Positions 26,769 to 35,615 of a stretch of DNA of 64,000 nt are shown here, piece after piece (position 1 is the first letter of the stretch; the number at the start of each line of letters is the position of its first letter). The stretch lies in NCBI RefSeq assembly GCF_022179305.1, contig NZ_BPQP01000035.1, positions 1-64,000 on the forward strand, written 5' to 3'. This DNA comes from Methylobacterium iners. GTDB lineage: Bacteria; Pseudomonadota; Alphaproteobacteria; Rhizobiales; Beijerinckiaceae. The notes under the pieces are model-generated. The model was not told the DNA's origin, did not search any database, and worked only from the letters and a program-made list of their open reading frames with translations. Made by a program: the position numbers and the translations under genes.

Positions 26769-27603
26769 GACGGGATCTCCGGGGCTGGAGGGGAGGCGCG
26801 GCGGGCAGGGCGGAACGAGGAGCGTCCGGCTCTTCGGCCTGAGCTTCACGCCGGGCGACGCGGCGGCGGTGCTGGCGACGGCGGCCGCGATGCCTGCGTC
26901 GCGGCCGCGGATGATCGTGACCGCCAACATGGACCACATCATCAGCCTGTCGGAGAGCCCGCCCTTCCGGAAGGCCTATGACGGCGCCGCGGCGCGCACC
27001 CTCGACGGCATGCCGATCGTCTGGCTCGCCCGGCGGCGCTGCGATCCTGGCGCGAGGCGGGTGACAGGGCACGATCTGCTGGCCGCCGCGCTGGCCGAGC
27101 CCTGGTCGGAGGGCAGACGCCTCTTCTTCGTCTGCGCGACGTCGCGCGTCGGCGACGCGCTGGTTGCCCGGCTCCTCGCGCAGGGCGCGCCGCGCGAGGC
27201 CATCGCGGTCATCGTTCCGCCGATGGGCTTCGAGACCGACGAGCCCTACGGGCGGGCGCTGGCCGAGCGGATCAGGTCACACGGGACGACCCTGCTCGTC
27301 ATGGGCGTCGGCGCGCCGCGCTCCGAAATCTGGGTCGACCGCCAGGGCGCGGCGCTCGGGGCACCGGTCGTCCTCTCCGTCGGCGAGGCGCTCAGCGTCG
27401 CCGCGGGATTGATGGCGCGGGCGCCCGTCGCCATGCAGCGGGCCGGCTTCGAATGGCTCTTCCGCTTCGCGCACGCACCGCGACGGCTCTTCCACCGCTA
27501 TTTCGTGCGGTCCTGGCGCTTCCTAGGGATCGTCATGAGCCTCGACGACGAGCCGCCCGACGGCGCCCATCGGAAGGTCGAGCAGGTCCACTCGAAGTCC
27601 TGA
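26761..27603 (+). CDS. WecG/TagA/CpsF family glycosyltransferase
   Basis: 280 residues. Conserved GT26 segments are VTANMDHIISLSESPPFRKAY, TLDGMPIVWLARRR with the key Asp, VTGHDLLAAALAEP and LLVMGVGAPRSEIWVDR. These enzymes transfer ManNAc-type sugars or other hexoses to undecaprenyl-linked carriers. It is the last gene of the polysaccharide run and is translationally overlapped with the Wzz-like gene. GTG 26752 is an alternative start. Confidence 0.92.
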   Translation: MRETGSPGLEGRRGGQGGTRSVRLFGLSFTPGDAAAVLATAAAMPASRPRMIVTANMDHIISLSESPPFRKAYDGAAARTLDGMPIVWLARRRCDPGARRVTGHDLLAAALAEPWSEGRRLFFVCATSRVGDALVARLLAQGAPREAIAVIVPPMGFETDEPYGRALAERIRSHGTTLLVMGVGAPRSEIWVDRQGAALGAPVVLSVGEALSVAAGLMARAPVAMQRAGFEWLFRFAHAPRRLFHRYFVRSWRFLGIVMSLDDEPPDGAHRKVEQVHSKS

Positions 27604-27621
27604 GTGGAGCCGTTCCGCGTC

Positions 27622-28194
27622 TCAGACGGCGCCGAACAGGCGCGGGTGGCGCAGGCGGAGCGCGAAGACGAGGAGCAGCGTCTTCACGTCGGTGATCTCG
27701 CCGCGATCGCTCATCGCCGCGAGCGCCGTCAGGTCGATCTCGTGGACGGTGATGTCCTCGTACTCGTCGACGGGGGTGTGATCCCCCTCGGACCGGTCGG
27801 CTTCGCCGTAGGGCGCGAGATAGAAGTCCATCTGCTCGGTCGAGATGCCCGGCATGCTCCAGCCCCGAACCACGGGCTCGAGACGTCCGAGCCGCAGCCC
27901 GGCCTCCTCGAAGGCCTCGCGCCGCACGCCGTCCTCGGGTTCCGCCTCGTCGAGCAGCCCGGCGGGCACCTCGAGCAGCGACAGGACGCCGGCCGCGAAG
28001 AAGATCGGTGGCCGGAACTGCTCGACCAGCAGAGCGACGCGCCGATCCGGATCGTAGGGCAGGACGGCGACCGCCCGTCCGTGGTCTTCGATCTCGCGCT
28101 TCAGCGGAGTCCCGTCGGGCATCGTCACCTCCGCGACGAGGAAACGGCTCCAGCCGTCGTGCACGATCCGTGTTCCGCGAATGACCGGTGTCAT
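27622..28194 (-). CDS. Nudix hydrolase (ADP-ribose pyrophosphatase type)
   Basis: 190 residues. The Nudix box is at about residues 77-98 (AGLLDEAEPEDGVRREAFEEAGL); it appears one residue shorter than the canonical 23-residue spacing between the Gly-Glu part and REUxEExGU. The preceding VEQFRPPIFF and PGISTEQMDFYLAPY segments are those of NudF-type ADP-sugar hydrolases. It hydrolyses ADP-ribose or related nucleoside diphosphate sugars. It converges on the WecG-like gene with 18 bp between. Confidence 0.9.
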   Translation of the reverse strand: MTPVIRGTRIVHDGWSRFLVAEVTMPDGTPLKREIEDHGRAVAVLPYDPDRRVALLVEQFRPPIFFAAGVLSLLEVPAGLLDEAEPEDGVRREAFEEAGLRLGRLEPVVRGWSMPGISTEQMDFYLAPYGEADRSEGDHTPVDEYEDITVHEIDLTALAAMSDRGEITDVKTLLLVFALRLRHPRLFGAV

Positions 28195-28274
28195 GAAGGT
28201 CTCTCCCCCGCCGAGCGCCTCATCGGTGCGGGCGGTAGCAGGGGGATGGGCGCATGAATGTGGCGGAACGGCAC

Positions 28275-28538
28275 TCAGCCGGACGCCGCTCCGCGACGGA
28301 TGGCGAAGCGCAGGACGCCGCCGCCGCTCTCCTGCCCCTCGAGCACGTCGCCCTGCTCGCGAACGAGATTGGGGATGTCGATGGCCGCGAGCGGGTCGGT
28401 ACAGGTCACGACGAGGCCGGCGCCGGGCGCGAGCCTCCGCAGGGCCTTGCGGGTGCGCAGCACGGGCAGCGGGCATTTGAGCCCGCTGAGATCGAGCTCG
28501 AGCGGCGCTGTCGTCGACGGATCTTCCGGCGCGCTCAC
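28275..28538 (-). CDS. TusA-family sulfurtransferase
   Basis: 87 residues with the SirA/TusA signature L-D-L-S-G-L-K-C-P-L-P-V-L at about 15-27; the Cys in K-C-P-L-P accepts persulfide sulfur. TusA proteins relay sulfur to tRNA thiolation or molybdenum cofactor and other pathways. The adjacent Nudix gene reads the same way after 80 bp and might be cotranscribed. Confidence 0.9.
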   Translation of the reverse strand: MSAPEDPSTTAPLELDLSGLKCPLPVLRTRKALRRLAPGAGLVVTCTDPLAAIDIPNLVREQGDVLEGQESGGGVLRFAIRRGAASG

Positions 28539-28561
28539 GAACTCACCCTGTCGACGAACGA

Positions 28562-28593
28562 GAACCGCCCGCGGCGTGGGCCGCGGGCGGTTC
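28562..28593 (-). terminator. Hairpin downstream of the Gly/Tyr-rich gene
   Basis: GAACCGCCCGCGG and CCGCGGGCGGTTC are a perfect 13-bp stem with a 6-nt loop, 26 bp beyond the Gly/Tyr-rich protein stop on the minus strand. It is followed by TCGTTCG, so the U-tract is weak. Confidence 0.65.
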
Positions 28594-28619
28594 GAGGATC
28601 GATGACTTCGTCGATTCGA

Positions 28620-28997
28620 TCAGTAGCCGTAATCGTAGTAGCCGTAGGCCGGGTAGCCGTAGCCATAGGCGGGACGGCCGTAATAGCCGTAGCCACGATC
28701 GTAGTAGCCGTAGCGCGGGGCCGCGCTGGCCGCGATCGCGCCGCCGATGATGCCGAGCGCGGCGCCGGCCGCGAGGGCACCGGCCGCACCACCGCCACGG
28801 CGGTAGCCGTAGCCGCGGCCGTAGTAGCCACGGCCGTAGCCGCGATAGCGGACCTCGGCGAGGTTCGCGTTGTCGCCGTCGACCTGGGCGGAGGTCGCGG
28901 CCGACATCGGCGCGGCCTGGACGGAGCTGACGGAGAGGCCGACGGCGGTGGCGCCGGCGAGAATGACGGACAGGGTGCGCTTCAAGGAAGCCTCCAT
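28620..28997 (-). CDS. Gly/Tyr-rich exported protein
   Basis: 125 residues. Signal peptide at about 1-28 (LKRTLSVILAGATAVGLSVSSVQAA). After a short linker the chain has repeats of the type RGYGRGYYGRGYGYRR, a central hydrophobic glycine-zipper helix (GALAAGAALGIIGGAIAAS), and a C-terminal run of YGYYGRPAYGYGYP. The zipper suggests membrane or outer-membrane insertion, as in small Gly-zipper lipoprotein-like proteins, but there is no lipobox Cys. ATG 28997 is used because it begins the signal peptide; the longer start adds 24 residues without one. Confidence 0.8.
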   Translation of the reverse strand: MEASLKRTLSVILAGATAVGLSVSSVQAAPMSAATSAQVDGDNANLAEVRYRGYGRGYYGRGYGYRRGGGAAGALAAGAALGIIGGAIAASAAPRYGYYDRGYGYYGRPAYGYGYPAYGYYDYGY

Positions 28998-29096
28998 CGT
29001 TGGGGTTGTCTCATCCCAAAGAACAGCAGGAATGCTGAACCGTTCCCGAATGGCATAGCCTAGCGACATTCGGCCGTGCGCGCGAGCACCCGATGC

Positions 29097-30464
29097 CTAG
29101 AAGACGCAATAGGTGAAGGCTGGTTCCACGCTCCGTCCCCAAGAACCTTCGTAGTCGGCGAGGCGCTCCTCGGCCCGCGTGCGCCCTGAGGCGACGATAG
29201 CCTCCAGCGGCTGGAGGTAGCGGCTCTCGTCCCGACCCTCCGCATCCCGCCTCGCGCGCGCCTGCAGGCCGCGCCGCGCAATGGCCAGCGCTTCGGCGGC
29301 GACCGCGCCGAGGCTGCGGCCGCCGACCCAGGCCGCGAGGCCGAGCCGTGGCGCGCTCGCGCGAAGGGCCTCGCGCTCCGCCGCATCCCACTCGGCGACG
29401 AGATCCGAGGCCGCCGCCAGCGCGGCCTTGTCGTAGAGAAGGCCGACCCAGAACGCCGCCTGCGCCGCGATCATCGCCGAATTGCCGACATCGGCGCCGC
29501 GCATCTCGATGAAGCGCTTGAGCCGGACCTCCGGGAAGGCCGTGGAGGCGTGGTTGGCCCAATCCGACACCGTGGCGAACTCGCCCGGCAGGGCCTGCAG
29601 GCGCCCGGCCATGAGGTCGCGGAACGAGGCGCCGGTGACGTCGTGGTAGGTCTCGCCCCGCTTCACGAAGTACATCGGCACGTCGAGGAGCCAGTCGACA
29701 TAGGCCTCGTAGCCGAAGCCGGGCGCGAAGGCGCGGGGCAGCATGCCGGTGCGATGGGGATCGGTGTCCCGCCAGATCTCCGAGCGGCGGGACAGGAAGC
29801 CGTTCGGGCGCCCGTCCGTGAAGGGCGAATTGGCGAAGAGCGCGGTGGCGACGGGCTGCAGCGCCAGGGCGACGCGCATCTTGGCCGCCATGTCGGGCTC
29901 GGAGCAGAAGTCGAGGTTCACCTGCACGGTGGCCGTGCGCAGCATCATGTCGAGCCCGAGCCCTCCGACCTTGGGCATGTAGGCCGCCATGATCCGGTAG
30001 CGGCTCTTGGGCATCACGGGCGTCTCCTCCCGCGACCATTTCGGGCTCATGCCGAGGTTGAGGAAACCGATGCCGAGGGGATCCGCGGCGCGGGCCGCCG
30101 CCTCGAGGTGGTCGTGCAGCTCGGCCACCGTGGCGTGGACGTCCGGCAGCGGCGCGCCGGACAGTTCGAACTGGCCGCCGGGCTCCAGCGAGATCGCGCC
30201 GCCCTGCGTGCCGGCGAGCCCGATCAGGTTGCCGGAATCCTCAATGGCCTCCCAGCCCGTCTCACGGGCGAGCCCTTCGAGGAGGGCGCGGATGCCGGTC
30301 GTTCCCTCGTAGGGCACCGGCCGGTTGCCGTCGCGGTAGAACGGCACCTTCTCGTGCTCGGTCCCGATCGCGAAGGCGTCGCGCGGCTTCTCGCCCGCGG
30401 AAAACCACGCGATCAGTTCGTCCCGCGTCGTCAGCGGGGTCGTGTCGGACGTGTCGCGCGCCAT
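29097..30464 (-). CDS. gshA: Glutamate-cysteine ligase (plant/alphaproteobacterial type)
   Basis: 455 residues. Conserved segments: GTEHEKVPFYRDG (about 33-45), EPGGQFELSGAP (about 92-103) and LNLGMSPKWSREETPVMPKSRYRIM. This is the GCL group shared by plants and alphaproteobacteria, which makes gamma-glutamylcysteine from glutamate, cysteine and ATP as the first step of glutathione synthesis in the cytoplasm. The C-terminus ends TYCVF. Start at 30464 is chosen for the conserved N-terminus; the upstream ORF part is spurious. Confidence 0.95.
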   Translation of the reverse strand: MARDTSDTTPLTTRDELIAWFSAGEKPRDAFAIGTEHEKVPFYRDGNRPVPYEGTTGIRALLEGLARETGWEAIEDSGNLIGLAGTQGGAISLEPGGQFELSGAPLPDVHATVAELHDHLEAAARAADPLGIGFLNLGMSPKWSREETPVMPKSRYRIMAAYMPKVGGLGLDMMLRTATVQVNLDFCSEPDMAAKMRVALALQPVATALFANSPFTDGRPNGFLSRRSEIWRDTDPHRTGMLPRAFAPGFGYEAYVDWLLDVPMYFVKRGETYHDVTGASFRDLMAGRLQALPGEFATVSDWANHASTAFPEVRLKRFIEMRGADVGNSAMIAAQAAFWVGLLYDKAALAAASDLVAEWDAAEREALRASAPRLGLAAWVGGRSLGAVAAEALAIARRGLQARARRDAEGRDESRYLQPLEAIVASGRTRAEERLADYEGSWGRSVEPAFTYCVF

Positions 30465-30608
30465 GCGCTGCCTCTCGGACTGGTAGGGGCTCGGGCGGAA
30501 ACGGTCGCGGGCAGCGGCACGCTTGGGCGGAGGCTTACTTGGCCGGAACGGCCGTCCCGGATGTCGGGTCTGTAATCCAGCCGGCAAGGGGCGACAACGC
30601 AGGGTCCC

Positions 30609-31361
30609 TCAGCGCGCGTCGCCGAGGACGGCCTGGACGAGTGCGAGGGCCGCCACCGCCGCCGTGTCGGCGCGAAGGATGCGCGGCCCGAGCGACAGGG
30701 CGACGGTGTTCGGCCGTGCTCGGATGAGTTCGCGCTCGTCCTCCGCGAAGCCGCCCTCGGGTCCGATGAGGACGGCGAGCGGGGGTGGCGCGGCGGCATC
30801 GGCCGCCGCACGCAGGGCCGCCACGGCGTCGGCCGTCGTCGCGTCCTCGTCACAGAAGACGAGCAGGCGCTCGGGCTCCAGCGCGTCGACGGCGACACCC
30901 AGGCGCGCCGGTTCCGGCAGAGCGGGGATCGCGAGGATGCCGCATTGCTCGGCGGCCTCAATGGCGTTGGCGCGCAGGCGCTCCCGGTTGATCCGCTCCC
31001 CTTGCGTGTAGCGCGTGATCACCGGCCGGATGGTGCCAGCTCCCATCTCCACCGCCTTCTGCGCCAAGTAATCGAGGCGGGCGCTCTTCAGGGGCGCGAA
31101 CAGGTAGTGCAGATCGGACGCCGGCGTTTGCGGGCGTGTGCGCTCGCGCACGATGAGGTCGGCGCTCTTGCGGCCGCTCGCGCGCAGGCTCGCGCGCCAC
31201 TCCCCGTCCCGGCCGTTGAACAGGAGGACCGGGTCGTCCGGCCCGCGGCGCAGGACGTTGAGGAGGTAGTTGGCCTGCGCCCGGTCGAGCGGCAGCACCG
31301 CGTCGGGTTCGAGATTCGCATCGACGAAGAGGCGCGGCGCGGTGAAGTCGTAGGCGGCCAT
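30609..31361 (-). CDS. rsmE: 16S rRNA (uracil-1498-N3)-methyltransferase
   Basis: 250 residues with the SPOUT trefoil-knot motifs of RsmE: AVEMGAGTIRPVITRYTQ, VLIGPEGGFAEDE near 195-207 and LSLGPRILRADTAAVAAL near 222-239. It methylates U1498 in helix 44 of 16S rRNA. The order rsmE then gshA on one strand is common in alphaproteobacteria, and here a gap of 144 bp between them has no gene. Confidence 0.95.
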   Translation of the reverse strand: MAAYDFTAPRLFVDANLEPDAVLPLDRAQANYLLNVLRRGPDDPVLLFNGRDGEWRASLRASGRKSADLIVRERTRPQTPASDLHYLFAPLKSARLDYLAQKAVEMGAGTIRPVITRYTQGERINRERLRANAIEAAEQCGILAIPALPEPARLGVAVDALEPERLLVFCDEDATTADAVAALRAAADAAAPPPLAVLIGPEGGFAEDERELIRARPNTVALSLGPRILRADTAAVAALALVQAVLGDAR

Positions 31362-31594
31362 CAGCCCTCCTCGCGCGGCGCCGTCGGCCCTGTCAACGCA
31401 TGCTGCGCCGGCCCTCGTGCGATGAGTGATGCAGAAAAATCACAGCCGCGGAATTCCTGCGGATTGCCCACGGCCGATCCGCTCTCCCCCTTTGCGGCTC
31501 GAAAGACGCCACATTCCTATGCGGAAACGCTGCCAGCAGAAGACGGGCGACCGCGGGCATCAGGGACCGCGGCCGGATGAGGGGAGAAGAGGCC

Positions 31595-32059
31595 ATGTCG
31601 TTCAAGACCATCGCTCTGGCAACGGGTGCTGCCATGGGCGCTGTCCTGTTCGCGGGTTCGGCCGTCGCGCAGAGCGCGCAGTGCGGCGACATCCAGAAGA
31701 CGCTGCAGGACCGCAAGGACCTCGTGGCGAAGGCCAATGCCGTTCAGAACAGCAAGAAGAAGATGACCCCGGCCGAGGCCTGCAGCCTGTTCGGCAAGAT
31801 CCAGGCGAACGGTGTCGAGGGCGTGAAGTGGATCGCGGCCAACAAGGAATGGTGCTCGATCCCCGATTCCTTCGCCGAAGGCTTCGAGAAGGACCACAAG
31901 AACGTCGTCGGCATCCGCACGAAGGTCTGCGGCATCGCGGCCCAGGCAGCCAAGATGGAATCGCAGGCCCGCGCGCAGGCGCAGAACGGCGGTGGTGGCG
32001 GGCTGCTCGGCGGCCCGGGCCTGACCGGCACCATGAAGATGCCGCAGGGCGCCCTCTGA
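31595..32059 (+). CDS. Exported hypothetical protein
   Basis: 154 residues. Signal peptide at 1-25 (FKTIALATGAAMGAVLFAGSAVAQ). The mature part has four cysteines (CGDIQKTL, EACSLFGKI, EWCSIPDSF, KVCGIAAQAAK) probably forming two disulfides in the periplasm, then a Gln/Ala-rich and glycine-rich tail. No domain is recognised. ATG at 31595 has a GGGGAGAAGAGG sequence just upstream. It precedes ubiA by 22 bp and may share its transcript. Confidence 0.75.
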   Translation: MSFKTIALATGAAMGAVLFAGSAVAQSAQCGDIQKTLQDRKDLVAKANAVQNSKKKMTPAEACSLFGKIQANGVEGVKWIAANKEWCSIPDSFAEGFEKDHKNVVGIRTKVCGIAAQAAKMESQARAQAQNGGGGGLLGGPGLTGTMKMPQGAL

Positions 32060-32081
32060 TTCGGGACAGGCCGTCGCCGGC

Positions 32082-33029
32082 ATGGCCGGCGTGAGCACGC
32101 CCGAGGATCGTCGCGTCGCGGATGCGGTGGCCGGCCACTGGGTCGACCGCCTCGCGCCGGTTCGGGCCCGGCCCTATCTCCGGCTCGCGCGGATCGACCG
32201 CCCGATCGGATGGTGGCTCCTGCTGCTGCCGTGCTGGTGGTCCGCGGCGCTCGCCGCGCTGGCCAGCGGGCGGCCCTTCCCCGACCCCTGGCACCTCGTC
32301 CTGTTCCTGATCGGCGCCGTCGCCATGCGCGGCGCCGGTTCGACCTACAACGACATCGCCGACCGCGACCTCGATGCGCAGGTCGAGCGCACGCGCTCCC
32401 GCCCCCTCCCCTCCGGCCAGGTCCGCCCGCGCGCGGCGGCGCTCTTCCTGGTGGCGCAGGCGCTGGTCGGATTCGCCGTTCTGGTTCAGTTCAATGCCAG
32501 CGCGATCCTCGTCGGCCTCGCCTCCCTCATCCCCGTCGCGATCTACCCGTTCATGAAGCGGGTGATGCCGGTACCCCAGCTCGTCCTCGGCCTCGCCTTC
32601 TCCTGGGGCGCGCTGATGGGCTGGGTGGCGGTCTTTGGGCGCCTCGATCCGCCGGCCTACCTGCTCTACGCGGGCACGATCGCCTGGGTGGTGGGCTACG
32701 ACACGATCTACGCCGTGCAGGACATCGAGGACGACGCTATCGCCGGCATCCGGTCCTCCGCCCGCTTCTTCGGCGAGCGGCTACGCCTCGCCGTCGGCCT
32801 CTGCTACGGGCTTGCCTTCGCTCTGATCGCGCTCGCCGCCTGGTCGGCCGGCGCGGGCTTCGCCGGATGGTTCGGGCTGGCGCTGTTCGGCGCCCATCTC
32901 GCCCGGCAGGTCGTCCGCCTCGACGAGCGGGACGGCCAGGGCGCCCTCGCCCTGTTCCGATCGAATCGCGATGCGGGGCTCATCCTCTTCGCCGGGCTCG
33001 CGGCCGACGCTCTGCTGCGGCACGGCTGA
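32082..33029 (+). CDS. ubiA: 4-hydroxybenzoate polyprenyltransferase UbiA
   Basis: 315 residues, about eight to nine transmembrane segments. The two Asp-rich prenyl-diphosphate motifs are NDIADRDLD near 90-98 and YDTIYAVQDIEDD near 206-218. It attaches the polyprenyl tail to 4-hydroxybenzoate in ubiquinone synthesis at the inner membrane. GTG at 32091 is another possible start. Confidence 0.96.
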   Translation: MAGVSTPEDRRVADAVAGHWVDRLAPVRARPYLRLARIDRPIGWWLLLLPCWWSAALAALASGRPFPDPWHLVLFLIGAVAMRGAGSTYNDIADRDLDAQVERTRSRPLPSGQVRPRAAALFLVAQALVGFAVLVQFNASAILVGLASLIPVAIYPFMKRVMPVPQLVLGLAFSWGALMGWVAVFGRLDPPAYLLYAGTIAWVVGYDTIYAVQDIEDDAIAGIRSSARFFGERLRLAVGLCYGLAFALIALAAWSAGAGFAGWFGLALFGAHLARQVVRLDERDGQGALALFRSNRDAGLILFAGLAADALLRHG

Positions 33030-33075
33030 GCCTCTTCAGGCGTGTGCTTCCAGCGCCCGCTGAAATGACCAGCTC

Positions 33076-33534
33076 TCAGCCGAAGCGCCGCCCGCCCCAA
33101 TCCTGCGCCTCGTCCCGACGCGCATCGAAGGCCTCCCGGGCCTGCCGGATGGTCGCCTTGTTCTCGATGGCCCAGGCCCCGAGCGCCTTGACCGGCTCAC
33201 TGAGCGAGTGCCCGAGGTCCGTCAGCGCGTAATCGACCCGCGGCGGGATGGTCGGATAGATCGTGCGGGTCACGAGACCGTCGCGTTCGAGCCCGCGGAG
33301 CGTCAGCGTGAGCATGCGCTGCGAGATGCCGCCGACCATGCGCTTGAGCTCGTTGAAGCGCCGCGGCCCGCTCCCCAGCATCATCACGATGAGCACGCTC
33401 CACTTGTCGCCGACGCGGGCGAGGATCTCGCTGACGTCCTGACAATTGCCGCCCCGGTGCAGGGACTCGGCCTCGGTCACATCCGTGTGCTCGGGTACCA
33501 AGAATGTGCCTCCTTGTGCCCCTTGGGCGGTCAT
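33076..33534 (-). CDS. HxlR-family transcriptional regulator
   Basis: 152 residues. A winged helix-turn-helix (about 30-125) with the family pattern RVGDKWSVLIVMMLGSGPRRFNELKRMVGGISQRMLT. A single Cys near residue 31 (GGNCQDV) lies where YodB-like redox regulators carry their sensing Cys. It is divergent from an azoreductase gene with a 50-bp gap holding nested palindromes, so it probably represses both genes in response to quinones, diamide or similar oxidants. Confidence 0.9.
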   Translation of the reverse strand: MTAQGAQGGTFLVPEHTDVTEAESLHRGGNCQDVSEILARVGDKWSVLIVMMLGSGPRRFNELKRMVGGISQRMLTLTLRGLERDGLVTRTIYPTIPPRVDYALTDLGHSLSEPVKALGAWAIENKATIRQAREAFDARRDEAQDWGGRRFG

Positions 33535-33539
33535 CTAAG

Positions 33540-33579
33540 TTGCCTCGGTATCGGTTTGATACCACTCTTCCTGAGGCAA
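33540..33579. promoter_or_regulatory. Nested palindrome between hxlR-type gene and azoR
   Basis: GGTATC (33547-33552) and GATACC (33558-33563) flank a 5-nt spacer; outside them TTGCCTC (33540-33546) and GAGGCAA (33573-33579) form a wider inverted repeat. Palindromes containing GTATC/GATAC at divergent HxlR promoters fit the operator of this regulator family. Confidence 0.65.
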
Positions 33580-33584
33580 AGTCG

Positions 33585-34202
33585 ATGAACCTGCTCCACC
33601 TCGATTCCAGCATCCTCGGCGACCACTCGGTGAGCCGCCGGCTGTCGGCCGCGGCCGTCGCGAAGATCCGCCAGGGCAACCCGGACGTGCGGGTGACCTA
33701 CCGGGACCTCGCGGCCGAGCCGGTGCCGCACCTCTCGGGCGCCTACCTCGCCGCGGCTTCGAGCCCCGCGGCGCAGCACGATCCGGCGATCCAGCACGAC
33801 CTCGCCCTCGGCGGGCGGGTTCTCGAGGAGTTCCTGGCGGCGGACGTCGTCGTGATCGGCGTCGCCTTCTACAACTTCACCGTTCCCAGCCAGCTCAAGG
33901 CCTGGATCGATCGGATCACGGCCGCCGGCAAGACCTTCCGCTACACCGAGAAGGGCTCCGAGGGCCTCGTCGGCAACAAGCGCGTCATCCTCGCGATCGC
34001 GCGGGGCGGCTTCTACGGCGCGAGCTCGCCGGTCCAGTCCTTCGAGCATGCCGAGACCTACCTGCGCACGATCCTCGCCTTCATGGGCATCGCCAATCCG
34101 GAGGTCGTCTCGGCCGAGGGAATCGCGGTCGGGCCCGAGCAGCGCGAGGCCGCGCTGCGGTCGGGCCTCGAACAGGCTGCGGCGCTGCCGGTCGCCGCCT
34201 GA
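33585..34202 (+). CDS. azoR: FMN-dependent NADH azoreductase
   Basis: 205 residues of flavodoxin-like fold. Typical AzoR segments: LHLDSSILGDHSVSRRLS at the N-terminus, VAFYNFTVPSQLKAWIDRITAAGKTFRY near 94-121 and the GGFYGAS loop. It reduces quinones and azo compounds by two-electron transfer from NADH. Control by the divergent HxlR regulator is likely. The ATG at 33585 starts directly at the conserved fold. Confidence 0.93.
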   Translation: MNLLHLDSSILGDHSVSRRLSAAAVAKIRQGNPDVRVTYRDLAAEPVPHLSGAYLAAASSPAAQHDPAIQHDLALGGRVLEEFLAADVVVIGVAFYNFTVPSQLKAWIDRITAAGKTFRYTEKGSEGLVGNKRVILAIARGGFYGASSPVQSFEHAETYLRTILAFMGIANPEVVSAEGIAVGPEQREAALRSGLEQAAALPVAA

Positions 34203-34220
34203 GCCGGGGCGAGGGGCGGA

Positions 34221-35615
34221 TCAGCCCTGCCCCTCGCGCCGCAGGGCCGCGAGGATGCGCGCCCAGGAGCGCGTGCCCTTGTGGAAGCTGCGCAGGTCGT
34301 ACTTCTCGTTCGGCGAGTGGATGCGGTCGTCGTCGAGGCCGAAGCCGATGAGCAGGGTGTTGCGGTCGAGCAGGCGCTTGAAGTCGCCGACGATCGGGAT
34401 CGAGCCTCCCGCCCCGATGGTCACGGGCGCACCCCCCCACTCGTCCTGGAGCGCAGCACTGGCGGTGGCGAGCTCGGGCATGTCGAAGGGCAGCGCGATC
34501 GCCCGCGAGCCCTTGTAGCAGATCACCTCGACCGAGCAGTCGGCGGGGATCCGCTCGCGCACGAAGGCCTCGAAGGTTCGGGCCAGGACCTCGGGATCCT
34601 GGTCGTCGACGAGCCGGAACGACACCTTGGCGCTCGCCTGGGAGGCGATGACGGTCTTCGTCCCCTCCCCCGTGTAGCCGCCGATGATGCCGTTGACGTC
34701 GCAGGCGGGGCGGGACTGGATCATCTCGATGAGCATCCGGCCTCGCTCGCCCACCGGCTCCTTGAGGCCGATGGGGCCGAGGAACTTCTCGGCCGTGAAG
34801 CCGAGGCCGCGCCACTGGTCGAGGATCGCGGGCGGGGTTTCGCGCACGCCCTCGTAGAAGCCCGGCAGCGCGACGCGGCCTTCCGCGTCGTGGAGGTCGG
34901 CGATGAGGCGCGAGAGCACGTGGATCGGATTCGCCGCGGCGCCCCCGAAGAAGCCCGAGTGCAGGTCGCGGTCGGCGCAGGTCACCTTGACCTCGAAATA
35001 GGCGAGGCCGCGCAGGGAGGTCGTGATGGCGGGCGTCGTCCCGTCCCACATGCTAGTGTCGCAGACGAGCACGATGTCGGCGCCGAGTCTTTCGCGATTG
35101 GCCGCGACCCATTCGGGAAGGCCCTGCGAGCCGTTCTCCTCCGCGCCCTCGATCAGGATGGTGACGCCGCAGGGCAGCTCGCCCGTCATGGCTTTCCAGG
35201 CGCGGCAGGCCTCGACGAAGGTCATCACCTGGCCCTTGTCGTCCGAGGCGCCGCGGGCGACGATTCGCTGCGCCCCGTCAGGCCCTGCGGCGAGGCGGGG
35301 CTCGAAGGGCGACGTCTCCCAGAGATCCAGCGGATCGACGGGCTGGACGTCGTAATGCCCGTAGAAGAGGACGTGCGGCGCGCCCGGCTTCGGCGCATGC
35401 GCGAGCACGACGGGGTGCAGCGAGGTCTCCTCCACCGACGTCTCGAAGCCGAGCGCCGTCAGCGTGCCCGCGAGCCACGCCGCCGCCTCCCGGCAATGGG
35501 GCGCATAGGCCGGGTCCGTGGAGATCGAGGGGATGCGCAGGAAGGCGAACAGGCGCTCCAGGGCGTTGTCGAGGTCGCGGTCGATGTCGTTGAGCACGGG
35601 GTCGAGCGCGGCCAT
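34221..35615 (-). CDS. M20 family dipeptidase/peptidase
   Basis: 464 residues. Metal-site segments: FYGHYDVQPVDP (His near 87), RGASDDKGQV and the general base pair in GAEENGSQGLPEW. The dimerisation domain follows (about 190-350). This is the larger group of M20 hydrolases annotated as dipeptidases, cytoplasmic and zinc-dependent. It converges with the azoR gene, with an 18-bp gap. Confidence 0.92.
   Translation of the reverse strand: MAALDPVLNDIDRDLDNALERLFAFLRIPSISTDPAYAPHCREAAAWLAGTLTALGFETSVEETSLHPVVLAHAPKPGAPHVLFYGHYDVQPVDPLDLWETSPFEPRLAAGPDGAQRIVARGASDDKGQVMTFVEACRAWKAMTGELPCGVTILIEGAEENGSQGLPEWVAANRERLGADIVLVCDTSMWDGTTPAITTSLRGLAYFEVKVTCADRDLHSGFFGGAAANPIHVLSRLIADLHDAEGRVALPGFYEGVRETPPAILDQWRGLGFTAEKFLGPIGLKEPVGERGRMLIEMIQSRPACDVNGIIGGYTGEGTKTVIASQASAKVSFRLVDDQDPEVLARTFEAFVRERIPADCSVEVICYKGSRAIALPFDMPELATASAALQDEWGGAPVTIGAGGSIPIVGDFKRLLDRNTLLIGFGLDDDRIHSPNEKYDLRSFHKGTRSWARILAALRREGQG

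Noticed and set aside
21708-27603. Genomic island inserted at tRNA-Pro(CGG)
   Set aside because: No integrase and no copy of the tRNA 3' end at the far side; only the position is suggestive.
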